Source: Aporrectodea caliginosa (taxonomy: Eukaryota > Annelida > Clitellata > Crassiclitellata > Lumbricidae). From it: 64,000 bases of DNA. The position numbers and the translations under genes were made by a program. Under the pieces are notes generated by a model. It made no database searches. It was not told where the DNA came from and saw only the letters and a list, made by a program, of their open reading frames with translations. Positions 9,578 through 20,820 of this stretch are shown here, in pieces; the stretch's first letter is position 1; the number at the start of each line of letters is the position of its first letter. The stretch is taken from assembly GCA_020284085.1 (NCBI GenBank), contig JACEVL010000285.1, positions 237,001 to 301,000 of the forward strand. Reading direction: 5' to 3'.

Positions 9578-10489
9578 CTGCTGAGTCACATTAAATTTGC
9601 AGAAGTTTGGTCTGATATTTCCATCACTTCTGGTTTACTTGGTGACTGCACTTGTGTTCTGCCCGAAGCCCCTGCACCGGTACAAAAATAATAGTTACTG
9701 TAAACTCTCTCATGCCTCTGTTAGCGTATAAAATCAAACCTGTAAGAAATAATTTGAAGTTTGTAAAATGAAAACAGTAAAGTGGGGTTGTGATAGGAGG
9801 TAGCCCTATTTATAGAGGGTGTGCTGGGCTGGGCTAAGGGTTTGGGCTATGCAAGTATGTAATTCGCACTAGTGTACATGCACGTTCAGAAAAAACTAGG
9901 CGACTGTCTCGACGACAGGGTGTCTAACATACAGTAAAGTTACGGTGATTCAATTAATCAATAAATCAATCAATTAATCAATCAAGAAAACTTGATATAG
10001 CGCCCCTTCAAAATATCTACTCAGAGGCACGTTATTGCAGTTTTAGACGTTAAGCCGTTTTCGAATTTAATTACGTGAGATATCAGTTCATTCTGTTATA
10101 TTCCGCGACTCAAGAAGAGGTTGATGTGTTCGTTACCCGACAAAGTCGTCTGACCTCCACGTGAGCCTTCACGGTTGTTTCCGGCAATAAAGCAGCTTCT
10201 ACAGACAAGGAAACGCTGAATCGACTGAAACAGCAATCTTTGACAGAAAATAAGACGCACTGTACCATGGCTGAACTTGTCGTGTTCTCGATCGGAAGAA
10301 AGGCCAGGACATGACATTGCATGTGCAGTTGCGCAAACTGAATTCCGGAGTCAGTGGACTAGGGGTAGAGACAAAGGACCAGTTACTGTAGTCCCACGAT
10401 GAACTAGCGACTACGAACAATGGCATCACAAATTGATTAATTAATTAATTAATTAATTAATTAATTAATTAATTAACAATCCGGCTCGA
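9578..10489. other. Intergenic with LINE/SINE tail and (TTAA)n
   Basis: At about 9950-10028 the minus strand carries GCCTCTGAGTAGATATTTTG then GGGGCGCTATATCAAG and an ATTGATTG tail: a solo copy of the 3' end used by the LINE at 43975-44985 and by the SINEs. A TTAA/ATTA simple repeat occupies about 10432-10476. Short minus-strand frames at 10096-10429 carry no recognisable domain. Confidence 0.5.
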
Positions 10490-10830
10490 CAACTTTAGCC
10501 GTGAAAGCGCGATTGTCTATTTCCTTGTAATTCTTTAACGTCGCAGTAAGATGTTCGACTGAGCCTTCACTTTGCGGATGACGTGGCTTTGTGTGTACCA
10601 CGAGTGACTCGGTCTACAATAGCTTTAGCTCAGTGACAACTAATTTACAAAGCGATAAATTCCGATCCGTCATCGCTTTGCAAAATGTGTTGGGCACCAA
10701 AAAGAAGCGAAAGAATTATAAATAAATAGACAATCGCCGTTTCAAGGCTGACATTATCAAGCGTGATGTTAATAAAGTTGTGATGTATTGGGGTTGGTAG
10801 TTTGACAGGGATCTGTTTGTTTGGATTCTT
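10490..10830 (-). pseudogene. DDE integrase core relic
   Basis: A decayed retroelement integrase is readable on the minus strand, with several stops. The order is right: HILQSDDGSEFIA (second catalytic Asp block) near 10680-10640, then VVHTKPRHPQSEGSVEHLTA near 10615-10555, which contains the catalytic Glu in the conserved 'HPQSxGSVE' block, then LKNYKEIDNRAF. The upstream stretch to about 10830 fits the region before the second Asp. It resembles the Gypsy/Ginger-type integrases found as single-copy-like genes in many animals. No LTR was found around it. Confidence 0.75.
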
Positions 10831-11402
10831 CTCTATTTCTTCTGATACATTGGATGGCGAATTCTGGATCCTCCTTTCTTTCCATGTCCACTGAATCCAG
10901 CCTCCCTCGTCTCATAGAGAGCTTCGCGACACCACCGATGATCGACTGAAGATGTGCTATGAGGAGAAGACATCAACACAGTCGGTATATCCTACCGCGA
11001 TTAGCCGTATGCCTTCGTACTTCTTAATTGCTCATAGCTATTAGGTGTGCCCCATAAATTACTTCATATACCGTGTTCTTGCAGAACTCTCTTCAAAATG
11101 AGATATACATGGTGGCCATATAAAACGTTGGTCGATATTGTTATAGATTCCAAATGAAGTGAGACTTTTCTAGTTGCCTTATATTGATGCAGTCAGGGTC
11201 GCCAACAACCACAGCTACGAAATATGAGATGACTTAGCGACGTCTTCTTTAGACACCTTCAAGGCAGCGAAGAATAACTAGGCCTACTTCACATTTTCTG
11301 TATGTCTGTCTCTCTCTTTGTTATCGAAAACTGCTCTATTCCTGTCATCGTCTGTAATTTAAATTGTTTTTGAAAGTAGCGACAATCGAAATGGGTCTAG
11401 GA
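10831..11402. other. Intergenic, no feature
   Basis: No domain recognised. The minus strand could hold more of the element that donated the integrase relic, but no convincing block was found. Confidence 0.35.
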
Positions 11403-12234
11403 TAGGGTGACCATTTTCTGGCCATCAAAAATCGGGACACTTTTAGGAAAACCAACAGTTGTAATTACTAAAGTATAGGACTACAGGAGGGCCTAGCCCT
11501 ATAGGCCTACTCCCTATAGTCAACTGCAGTTACTATAGTTACAGTAAGTTACTTGTAGTATGCGTATAGGCCTACTATAGTAGGCCTATACTGCACAAAT
11601 ACCTTGAAGAGGTTCAAAGTTACTGCTATTTCTCGGAAAAGAGAACATTTTCTTTAGTAAAGTTCTGTTCTGCGAAAAATGTAGGCCACGCATTATAGCA
11701 TATCGTTTAATCGTTTAATATACATGGCATTTTGACGCCAATGTCCATGATAACTGTCATCAATCCAACTTCCATTTACGCAAGTATTATTTAATCAATC
11801 CAACTTGTAGGCCTAGTTTCAAAACAAACTATTTTCATCAATCCAACTTCTGTTTTCGGGGACTTTCCGCGGGACTGTACCATCGTATTTATTTTAGCAA
11901 CGTAAACGGTAAAATACTGGAATGAAAACACGGTGTTAAGTTAGCAACGTAAACTACGGTTTAAAGTTTGACTTGGCTTTAGAATTTGTCATCTTTGTGT
12001 GTTTGAATTTTATGTGTAGGCCTAAGTTGTTTGAGCTCCTCAGCTGTTGTGAAATCTGTTGTATTATAGCCTTCAAAGTTTAAAACTGCAACATTGATCA
12101 GTAGGCCTACGTGTCAGCTGGTTGTGTCAGAAACCGGGACAATTTTGCTCTTTAAACACAAGTCGTCGGGACACCGGGACACACAACATAAAACCGGGAC
12201 ATGTCCCGGAAAACCGGGACGTATGGTCACCCTA
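11403..12234. mobile_element. hAT-type MITE (832 bp)
   Basis: The ends are TAGGGTGACCAT... and ...ATGGTCACCCTA, flanked by a perfect 8-bp duplication GTCTAGGA (11395-11402 and 12235-12242). CGGGAC-rich subterminal repeats lie inside both ends. The 8-bp duplication and TAGGGTG ends are typical of hAT elements. No transposase is present. The interior includes TAGGCCTA octamers and a short minisatellite block (about 11735-11850) shared with the element at 16677-17154. Confidence 0.9.
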
Positions 12235-12386
12235 GTCTAGGACATAATCCAACTCCAAATACATGTAGAACTTATTGCATGTTATTAATTTTGTTAAAAA
12301 ATATTAATAGATATAACAGTAGTGATCGGATATATCGAAATAATACGGGTTATTTGTTTGTCAGAAACTCTGGATGAAAAGTGAGT

Positions 12387-13417
12387 TCAATTTCGACCTA
12401 AAGTGTAAATGTTATATCCATGTTGCAAAATTCCTCCGACGATCAGTTGTTTCTTTTCTTCGTCGTAACACAATCTATGTGGATGTAGGATCTTCGTTTC
12501 TTCTGTTTCTTCTTTTGTTGGACAAAGAATTCTACTCCACTGAAGATCGGAATTCAAGAGAATCACTCTATTATTCCAAATGTCATCCACAAACACTTGA
12601 TCGTCTGAATCGAGTGAGAGATAATAAGGCTTATTCAGTTTTTGTGTTTCATTTGAAGGAATGAAACGACGGACCATCTGCCCATCTCTGGTCAATTCGC
12701 TTACGGCATAAATTTCCTTCTTCTTTCTCCCGCTTGACCCATTGTTTCTCTTTTTCTCTTCCACTCGATTCTTCTTCCCTTCCTCTTCCTCCTTCCCTTC
12801 CTTTTCCTCCTCTTCCTCTTTCTCCACTTTGATCGAATTTTTCCCATTTGACCTACTCTCTCCCTCTTTCTCGTCCTCCTCCTCCTCCTCTTGCTCCTCC
12901 GAATTCTCAAAGTAACTGATGATGAAATTCCCGGTGGATGTTTCTACTGCGTGATAAAGTCCCCTGATGTCTCTTGGTAACTGAATGGATCGAATAAGTT
13001 TTGCGTCTGATCCGTAGATCATAAGAGAGGACGATAACTGAGTGCTCACCAACAACTGACCTTTACTGGACACTGACAGAGTATATGGCTTATAAGCAAT
13101 AGTCAGCCATTTGATGATTTTGTGTTCGTCCTCTGTTTCTCTTGTTATCTTCCAGACGTATTTCTCTTCATCGTCACAGATGTAGAGACAATTTTCCTTC
13201 CCACTGGATGCAATGTCTTTGGGAGATTTAATCTGTTTTAATTGAATTTTCTTCTGAAGATTAAATGGATTTCGATCCTCAAACACAGAAATTACACATG
13301 TATAAGAGGAATACGATTTGCAGAGGACGTAGATTTCACTTCGAAGTTTAGTTATTCCACACACATCTCTTCCTGCGTCGATTCTCTTAGTTAAGTTGAT
13401 GGAAATAGGACACACAA
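12387..13417 (-). CDS. NHL-type beta-propeller terminal exon
   Basis: A single open exon of about 343 codons, starting after the acceptor TTATTATAG at 13418 (entry phase 1) and ending at a stop at 12387. It contains repeated beta-propeller-like blades: DVCGITKLRSEIYVLCKSY, SPKDIASSGKENCLYICDDE, PYTLSVSSKGQLLV, LMIYGSDAKLIRSIQLPRD, MVRRFIPSNETQKLNKPYYL, VFVDDIWNNRVILLNSDLQW (NHL signature) and RLCYDEEKKQLIVGG. A Glu/Lys-rich insert of about 60 residues (roughly 170-230) lies between blades. In related proteins as I recall them, an F-box-like segment precedes the propeller. Phase and strand fit the F-box-like exon at 18119-18305. The likely role is protein or RNA binding in the cytosol, perhaps as a substrate adaptor; this is inference. 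The coding frame is intact. Confidence 0.85.
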
Positions 13418-14750
13418 CTATAATAAAAACAAAATAATTATGATATTGATAACTAGCAATAATACAGATAATTAACTATTGTTTATCATTGTTTTTATTA
13501 TACCATAGTCATTATTTTATTATACTGTAGCCTAATCTGGTACGCGCTTTTGTGCAAGATTCTTTTGTTTAGGCGCGCTATAAATGATAGTTTAATAATA
13601 ATAATGCTAAAAAAGTAGTAGTACTTTAAAAAGTTGCTGTATGTTTCTTTATATTTATTTATATTTGTCTGAACCTATCTGAATTTGCTCTAAATCTGTA
13701 ATTAACTGTTCACCTCATTATTACTGTGTATCTGTTGACCTGATTCGTTGTTTGTCTCTAACTGTCTTTCGATCTCTTCCGTTGTTCACCTGTCTCCTCT
13801 TTTTTGTACCTGTCTTCTAATGGACTCTGACTACATTCGTGCTTGAAGACATCATCGATTGTTGCCTTGTGTATTATTATAACGGCGCAATAGAAGTCTT
13901 TAGATTATTTTAATCTCACTCTCTCTTTGTAACCGCCTCATCAACTCAATCGCTCTTCATCTGTCTGGTAATCGCAGTTAATTTATGCTTCAGTCGTATT
14001 ACAATCTTATAAGTCATAATAGTTTTTGTTATTTTATTCTAAGCTTCATATCCTGATGAACTCTCTTGCATCAGACCTGATTCGGATTCCATTAATGGCT
14101 CTACATTTGGTCTGACTAGATGTATTCTTCTGGTCCCTCTCTCGCGCGCTGTCTGTGCCTCGTTCTGACTCTGCCTATATACTGGCATTTCACGGCCAAC
14201 CCGTTAACTAATTATACTAATTTATCTCTATTGTTAATCAAACTGTCCAATTAGTTTCCATCCATTCCTTTTCTGTTGGTTTACCATCTGGCGAATATCC
14301 TGAATATGCTATCATGCTATGTCCAACATTATATCTTCCTGCCAATGTTTTTCATGTCTGTATCTTTTCATACTTTCACGCTCCGTCTCTCTAGCTTACT
14401 CTCAATTTCAGTGTGTGTGCCTCTTTATTGATTCTCTACATTTTTACTCTTAACCCCAGTAGTTTAGTTCTGATTCCTTCTGATGCCTTAGTTTTACTTT
14501 ATCATAGTAGGCGACTTGAAGTGAAGTAGTTTGACGTTAATACAGCTCTCTCTGAGAGCCTTTCTCCGTATAAAATAAGGCTTCTCTCTCTTAACTATCT
14601 GCAGGGTCTCTATTTTCATTTAATTTTTTAAAATAATTAATCGAAAATGACAGCTTTTATCGTCAGTTTGAGCGTCCTGCTGATTTTAACTATAGAGCAC
14701 TGCTCGCATTTAATTAATCTAAGTTCTGTACATGTATAAAAAATTCACTT
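13418..14750. other. Intronic/intergenic, pyrimidine-rich on plus
   Basis: No coding block was recognised. At about 13570 there is GCGCGCTATAAATGATAG followed by AATAATAAT, resembling a solo LINE 3' end. The rest is a long T/C-rich plus strand with many CTGTCT-type words, without a clear period. Confidence 0.4.
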
Positions 14751-15151
14751 TTAAAGTTTTCCTTCATAGTGAGTGTGTTTAAATAACTTGCCAACTGCTT
14801 TCTTGAATTGATTGCAATCAATGTTGATCACTTTCGACGGGTCAGCTTCAGGAATATTTGCAAGACCAAATAAGACATCTCTCAGCTGAGTCGATTCGAA
14901 CAGCTTCTGAATATGTTCAAGAGCTGCTTGTGAATGACACCAGATCCAAACAACCACAGTCTGCCTGTCTAAATGAGAGTTGAGGATTTCTATGCCTTCC
15001 TCCCTCAGTTGACTGATGAGTTTCTCAGTTTGATGTGACCACGGTTTGGTTCTGTTTCGAAGATCTTCGATATTTTTATGAAAAAGTAGTTGTGCTTCCC
15101 TAGACGTCGTACACTTCGCACTCCGATACTGCATTTCAACTTTTATTACCT
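14751..15151 (-). CDS. TRADD-N-like terminal exon (gene 1)
   Basis: The exon starts after the acceptor TTTTTGTTTGTAG (entry phase 1) and runs to a stop after about 133 residues. The core QTVVVWIWCHSQAALEHIQK, then LFESTQLRDVLF and VINIDCNQFKKAVGKLF, matches the pattern of TRADD N-terminal-like modules that follow CARDs in invertebrate death-fold proteins: a hydrophobic strand with a Cys, a helix ending in a 'G/TQL' turn, and a C-terminal strand plus helix. An upstream amphipathic region (KPWSHQTEKLISQLREEGIE) leads in. The paralogue at 57217-57593 has the same acceptor phase, the same core and also ends with a stop shortly after it. It joins in frame to the CARD exon at 16172-16516, so the product would be CARD plus TRADD-N. 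The domain name rests on pattern memory. Confidence 0.65.
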
Positions 15152-15332
15152 CTACAAACAAAAACGTATTTCAAATATAAATCTAATTTCATAAACGCAA
15201 CTCCAGTTAACCTATGTTGAATTTAATCAATTAATATTTTGTTACGAATTGAGATAAAGAAAATTTTTCCATGTTGTAGATACTCGACAAATTCAGTTTT
15301 TATTCTCATATAATTCATTCATTCCTTTTAGA

Positions 15333-15545
15333 TATCTATATAGCGCCCCTTCAAGATTTCTACTCGGAGGCGCTCCCGACTACAGCGCGGACACTGAATC
15401 GGAGTTTCTCGCCGAAGCGCATGATAAATTTCGAGTGAAGGACTTGCCCAAGGTCCCTACGCTGTGGCTTGAGGTGGATTCGAACCCGCAACCCTCCGGC
15501 TGCAAGGCACCGAATATACCCCTACACCAATGAACACCACCGAGC
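15333..15545 (-). mobile_element. tRNA-derived SINE (copy 2)
   Basis: On the minus strand: GGTGTAGGGG (A-box region), then GGTTCGAATCC (perfect RNA polymerase III B box), then CACCTCAAGCCACAGCG, and finally GCGCCTCCGAGTAGAAATCT with GGGGCGCTATATAG. The order and sequence match the SINE at 18752-18938. The last 40 bases resemble the LINE 3' tail at 44935-44980. Confidence 0.82.
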
Positions 15546-16171
15546 TTTCTTTGGAGTTGGAACTAACGGCTGACAAGAGGAATCTGATCGTAATTTTGAC
15601 TTGGCATAATGAAGAGTAGATGACTTGAAAGTAGAAGTCAACAAAGCAGCATTATGTTAGACCACGAAACACCTTGGGCCAATGTGGCAGTCTCAGGTTT
15701 AATATATAGTTAAAACTGATATATTATTTAAAGGCATAGATATGCATCTAAATAATTTCCTTATTTAACCTATTGCACGCCTGTTTACTGTTGCTTCAAC
15801 TTCCATCAGAGCTCACTTTCCACATTGTGGCCATAATAAAGCACCAGAATTCTTCTATAACTTTTCCTCACAATTCAAGGTCGCCCTAAATGTACACCGT
15901 TACATGTATGACCTTTTCTTTGAGGCTCTATTCCCATGTAAAACTTGAACCATTAGCCTAGTCTTTTCAACGTTTTCTCGTGATAATGAATTTTGCATTG
16001 ATCAGTACATAACAGGATATCACAAAATTGATAATAAAAATACGGAATTATTTATAAAATGTCTAGGGATGTTCTTGATGTAATTCGATATAAATGTTTA
16101 GGTAGTATTCTTATTATATATATAAAATGTTGTTAAAACATTGTCCTTTAGATAAAGCTTAGATCGTTAAC
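15546..16171. other. Intron between CARD-B and TRADD-N exons (gene 1)
   Basis: Unique AT-rich sequence with no domain or repeat seen. It fits an intron spanning the two exons on the minus strand. Confidence 0.45.
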
Positions 16172-16516
16172 CTCCTCCGTTTTCCAGGATCCTTGCAACT
16201 ATCTTCTGGTTCGTTTGTCGAAGACACTTGACGAAATTTGAAAACTTTGTCTCGTCGAAAGATCTCATGTGGTGCAAAATCTCTGAGTTCTTATCTTGTT
16301 TTGAACGTTGTCGTTGAATGAAGTGACTTTGTTCTTTCTGTTTGTTATCGTTGCAGTTTGAGCGTTGTCGTTGTATGATATGACTTTGCTTTTCCGTTAT
16401 GCAGTTGAAAGACAACATCGAAACAATTAACTCGTAATTCGATTGGATATTTTCCAAGAGATAATTTCGATTGTTTCTTACGATTGCAGAGCTTTTTCTG
16501 GTTTTTCCATAGAAAT
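16172..16516 (-). CDS. CARD domain exon, type B (gene 1)
   Basis: A 345-nt exon with acceptor CGATCTTTAG and donor GGAG|GTTAAC, entry and exit both phase 1. It encodes VRNNRNYLLENIQ (helix 1), YELIVSMLSFNCITEKQ, then KNSEILHHMRS and FSNFVKCLRQTNQKIVARIL ending ENGG, consistent with a CARD. Between helices 2 and 4 it carries a tandem duplication: QSHIIQRQRSNCNDNKQKE followed by QSHFIQRQRSKQDKNSE, about 18 residues each, visible also in the DNA. Ordinary CARDs lack this insert, so the fold may have a lengthened loop or helix. It splices in frame to the TRADD-N-like exon at 15151. No CARD type A exon for this gene was found; the nearest upstream same-strand phase-1 donor is the F-box-like exon at 18119. 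Confidence 0.75.
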
Positions 16517-16676
16517 CTAAAGATCGAAACTAACATTGTTTTTAATGACACCACAGCTTTTTACCTACATTAGCACGGAAACATTCTGCACGAAATAAAT
16601 AGAAACTTCGTTGTGTGCGGGATTTTGATTGGATAGAGATAACGAAGTCGATTCCTATCTATAAATACACGGTTAT

Positions 16677-17154
16677 CCCGTAGTTTAGGTTGGTAAATTA
16701 TTTGAATGTCTTCAATGCCGTACTTGACGTTGGTAAGTAAGCACTCTACCTATGTCCATGATAATTACCATCAATCCCGCTTCCATTTCATCGAGAATTT
16801 TTTTAATCAATCCAGCTTCCATTTCATGAAAAAATGATCCAACTTCTATTTAACGAGAAACTTATTTCTCATCAATGGAACTTTTATTTAAGCAAAGAAC
16901 GTTTCTCATGGATCCAGCTTCGACTTACTGAAACAATTATTTTCATTATTCCAGCTTCTATTGCATCAAAAACTTAGTTTCATCAATCCAGCTTCTATTT
17001 ATGGTAAAAATGATTTCCATCTATCCAACTTCAATTTATAAAATATAAATGGTTTCATCAGTCCCACTTCCAGTTGGCGAAAAAAATTTTTTCATCAATC
17101 CAGCTTCAGTTTTAATTTGACGAAATAAAATAATTTACCAACCGAAACTACGGG
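16677..17154. mobile_element. Inverted-repeat element filled with a minisatellite
   Basis: The left end CCCGTAGTTTAGGTTGGTAA and the reverse complement of the right end, CCCGTAGTTTCGGTTGGTAA, are nearly identical over at least 27 bp. The interior is a degenerate tandem repeat of about 35-40 bp containing TCATCAATCCAGCTTC. No target duplication is obvious. It is a non-coding, MITE-like element. Confidence 0.75.
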
Positions 17155-17724
17155 TTTACCAAATGCACCATAATCCACGTGCAAAACCAACGCCTTCATT
17201 TCCTTTCGCCAAACCATTTATAAGATTCATGCAAGAGCTAAAACAACATGTATATTTCGTGCACATTGGGTGAAAAGATGCGAATGCAAAATTATATACT
17301 ATGACATTTATATAGCGATTCCATCGATGCACTAACAAAGGTAGGCCTATGTTGCTTTTAGCACTCATATAACAATGAACAATAAATACGTTATTTGCAA
17401 TTGTACAGTTTCAGCAGACCGGTACTGACCTATAAGCGAGCTATCCATCTGAACAGAACCAATGAATCTATCCGGCGCATCGTCTCCTCATCAGGTGTTG
17501 TGCGTTTACATTATAGCTTGGCAGCCAATGTTAGGAGATTACTGCGAGAAAAAGCATTGGCGGATTGGACTTCCTACTGGGTTTACTATCTGGAGGCCTA
17601 ACACGCAACCTGACCCCCTACAACCTTGAGGTGAGGAAAGAGAGGGCCCATATTAACTTGTGCCCTAGGGGTCCCGAAAACCAGTAATCCAGCTCCTGAA
17701 TTCGAAATATATATTTGATATTAA

Positions 17725-18108
<384 letters not shown>

Positions 18109-18118
18109 AGCAATGAAC

Positions 18119-18305
18119 CTTTCCATCGCCGCCAAATTCTTTTCTTAAATCTTGGTCTGGTTATTCGTTGAAACCAACAGAAGTCGACAGATGCCAAAGA
18201 ACTGATGACATCTTCGTCTCTTTGTTGGGATGAAGGATGCAGTATCCAACGCAGAAACGACTTTTCTAAGACGACATCCAACAGCTCCAATGGAAGTTCA
18301 TTGAA
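18119..18305 (-). CDS. F-box-like exon (gene F, copy A)
   Basis: A 187-nt exon with acceptor TTTTTGCTTATTAG-type context and donor AAAG|GTTCAT, entry phase 0 and exit phase 1. The peptide FNELPLELLDVVLEKSFLRW, then RDEDVISSLASVDFCWFQRI and TRPRFKKRIW, fits the F-box pattern: an LPxE(L/I)-type first helix, a middle helix with a hydrophobic core, and a Trp before a basic end. F-boxes recruit substrates to SCF ubiquitin ligases through Skp1. The frame joins exactly to the propeller exon at 13417, giving an F-box plus beta-propeller protein. The paralogous exon at 31612-31798 has identical length and boundaries with amino-acid changes, which supports coding status. The CARD-B/TRADD-N exons lie in the intron between them on the same strand. 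Confidence 0.75.
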
Positions 18306-18751
18306 CTAATAAGCAAAAATAGCTCAGTACAATATAATCGCATTAGGGGCTCAAATTAATTAAGAGATTAATTCACACGGTTATGGCTGTCTTCAACTCT
18401 TAATCGGCTGTGAAATTGAAATAATGAATAGCGAAAGATCTAGAAGTGAATCGTTATCCAAAACATAATTATCAGATTTAACACAACATCATTTCAGACA
18501 CAACTAAATTGCGTTTTTGACATTCCAACATCCCAAGTTCCGGGTCAGAGAGGCAGGTTGACTTAGAAAACTCCAGATTGCTTGGGTTTTCACGAATGAC
18601 AGTCACCTATCAAAGTGGTATCCTCATAGCTAATAAGCCAAGAGTAATAAGCAATAATATTCTACATCCACAGCCACTTTATCCTACCCCACTTTCACAG
18701 CCACTTTTACATACCCCACTTCCACTGACACTTTTACCTTACTACAATTTT

Positions 18752-18938
18752 GGGGCGCGGTGGTGTAGGGGCAGGCTAGGTTCGGTGCCTTGCAGCCGGA
18801 GGGTTGCGGGTTCGAATCCACCTCAAGCCGCCGCGTAGAGACCCTGGGCAAGTTCTTCACTCGCAATTGCTCAAGCGCCTCTGAGTAGAAATCTTGAAGG
18901 GGCACTACAACAAGTGCTCATACATACATACATACATA
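18752..18938 (+). mobile_element. tRNA-derived SINE (copy 1)
   Basis: A-box-like GGTGGTGTAGGGGCAGG and a perfect B box GGTTCGAATCC (18809-18819) define an RNA polymerase III promoter of tRNA origin. A body follows, then AGCGCCTCTGAGTAGAAATC, GGGGCACTACAACAAG and an ACAT tail. The final part is shared with a local LINE family, as for SINEs that use LINE machinery. It interrupts the 28-bp minisatellite of the host element. Confidence 0.85.
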
Positions 18939-19679
18939 CCCCATTTCCACAGCCAATTTACCCTACTCCAATTTTCACAGCCATTTTTACCCTACCCCAT
19001 TTCCACAGCCACTTTTACCCTGCCCAATTTCCAAAGCGACTTTTAACCGACTCCTATTTTCACAGTAACTTTTACCTATTTCACTGAGCGAACCACTCCA
19101 TGCACTGAGTTTCACATAGATTGAAGTTTCTACTAAGTTTTCTAGAAGTTTTAAGTTTTAAACTTCACATGCTGTACGTTTTCTCGCAATTATTTGAAAC
19201 ATAGCTAGGGCGAGTACAAAATATTGATTCATATAGATTCTTATGGCCTCTAAAGCCCCAGCCATGGCACCTCAGACGAAGGGCTAGGGTTAGTTCTCAC
19301 TTTCATAAGTCCTAAAGCATTATACGTGTTAGAACCGCTAATAATGTTCCATGTCAAAATCCGTTGATGAGTTTGCTAATTTATAAGTAACTCGCCATCA
19401 GTTCATTTCCGAAAGAACTAAGCTCATTATACGTTGATGTAACTTCTAATGCGCCACGCGTTTGGGTTGCCATTGGCCGTGTTTTGTATCAACACCTGTA
19501 GCTAGACGAGCTGCTATAATATGACATAACTTTGCGCAGGCGCCCAAAAAGTATGCAAATGATTTAGGGCTTTCAAAGCAGAGTGGATGTGGCCTTGTAC
19601 CGTTTGGCTTGTGTTGTCTTCCCATTCGGTGTGTTTTCTAGCTTCCCAGCTAAAGCTGTAGCGGCAGCAGCAATAGAGG

Positions 19680-19795
19680 GTGTGTTTGTGTGTGTACGTG
19701 TAGGTATGTGTGTCTCTCTGTATGTCTGTCTATGTGTATGTATGTATGTTTGTATGTCTGTATGTGTGTATGTCTGTATGTGTATGTGCATATTG
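19680..19795. repeat. TG/TATG-rich simple repeat
   Basis: Imperfect TGTG, TATG and TGTC units, without a fixed period, directly upstream of the LINE fragment. Confidence 0.8.
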
Positions 19796-19799
19796 ATAT

Positions 19800-20720
19800 C
19801 CCAGACGAAATCTATAACTGGCTAGTTGAATATCATCTTGAACGCTCACACCTCACTATATTCAAAGGTCACTCTTCATCTCTCCTCCCAATCAATGCTA
19901 GTATAGTTCAAAGCTCTGTCTTAGGACCTACCAATTTCTCCATTACTGGTTCAGACCTGCACCCTGTTCAGCCTCTTAATCTTATGCTCAAATTTGCAGA
20001 TGACACTTACCTGCTTACTGGATCCTCTCGAGCTCATACTATACTATCTGAACTGCATTAAAATCTCTGCATGGGCTTCTGCCAATAACCTTACATTAAA
20101 TAGCTCTAAATCTAAAGAAATGATCATTTCCGCACTCGAAACCAATTTGACCCGCCTCCTCCATTGCCTAGTAGGCTATTACCCGAGTTAAAACTTTGAA
20201 AATACTGGGTGTCATCCTTCAAGATAATCTCAAACTCACAGCCCATATAATAGACCACCTCACAGCAACTTGCTCCTCCTCTTTATATGCTATCAGAAAA
20301 CTCTAAACCCATGGCCTTTCTTCCTCATCCATCCATAAAGTAACCAAAGCCACCACCGTTGCTAAACTTCTATATGCCTCCCCATCCGGGGGGGGGGGTC
20401 TCACGCTGGCTTCCGATAAAGAACGCCTGAAAAAAACTCCTAACAAGATCCAAACGCCTAGGTTACCAAGAGCAATCCTTTCCAACTGTCTCTGTACTTG
20501 CCAATAATTATAGCCGATGCGAAACTCCTTTTCTCCATATTACACAACCCCAAGCATGTACTTCACCAACTCCTACCTCCACTCCGACCCGTCTCCTCTC
20601 ACCAATTAAGACCTAGAGCACACAACAATATGCCTACTCTCCCACCCAAGGATAACTCTCAATTTATTCCAAGATCATTATATATAAAAATATTTACTAG
20701 TTTATTCTAAAATCTTCTAA
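19800..20720 (+). pseudogene. LINE fragment: reverse transcriptase to C-terminus
   Basis: It begins IPDEIYNWLVEYHLERSHLT and runs through ASIVQSSVLGPTNFSITGSD to LKFADDTYLLTGSS, which carries the F/YADD catalytic motif of reverse transcriptases. After frameshifts come ASANNLTLNSSKSKEMI, an LTLASDKERLKKTPNK segment and a degraded HHVLHHLLPP-type C-terminus. The same C-terminal family is seen on the minus strand at 32500-33020 and 47300-47880. It is 5' truncated, with several stops, and nested in the element at 18644-23232. Confidence 0.85.
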
Positions 20721-20820
20721 TGAACTTTAATTATCCATTATCACTCATGTTAGCATTTCTGCGTTTTTGTCAGATTGTTTTTATCAATTAAACGAAATAT
20801 ATATATATATATATATATAT

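Noticed and set aside
14751..16516. CARD-B, TRADD-N and propeller exons as one protein
   Set aside because: The TRADD-N-like exon ends in a stop in both paralogues, so the propeller cannot follow it in one reading frame unless that exon is skipped.
18801..18822. Possible functional tRNA gene (B box GGTTCGAATCC)
   Set aside because: The A box is imperfect, no anticodon arm or acceptor pairing could be drawn, and the same unit recurs at 15333-15545 with a LINE-like tail. It is a SINE head.
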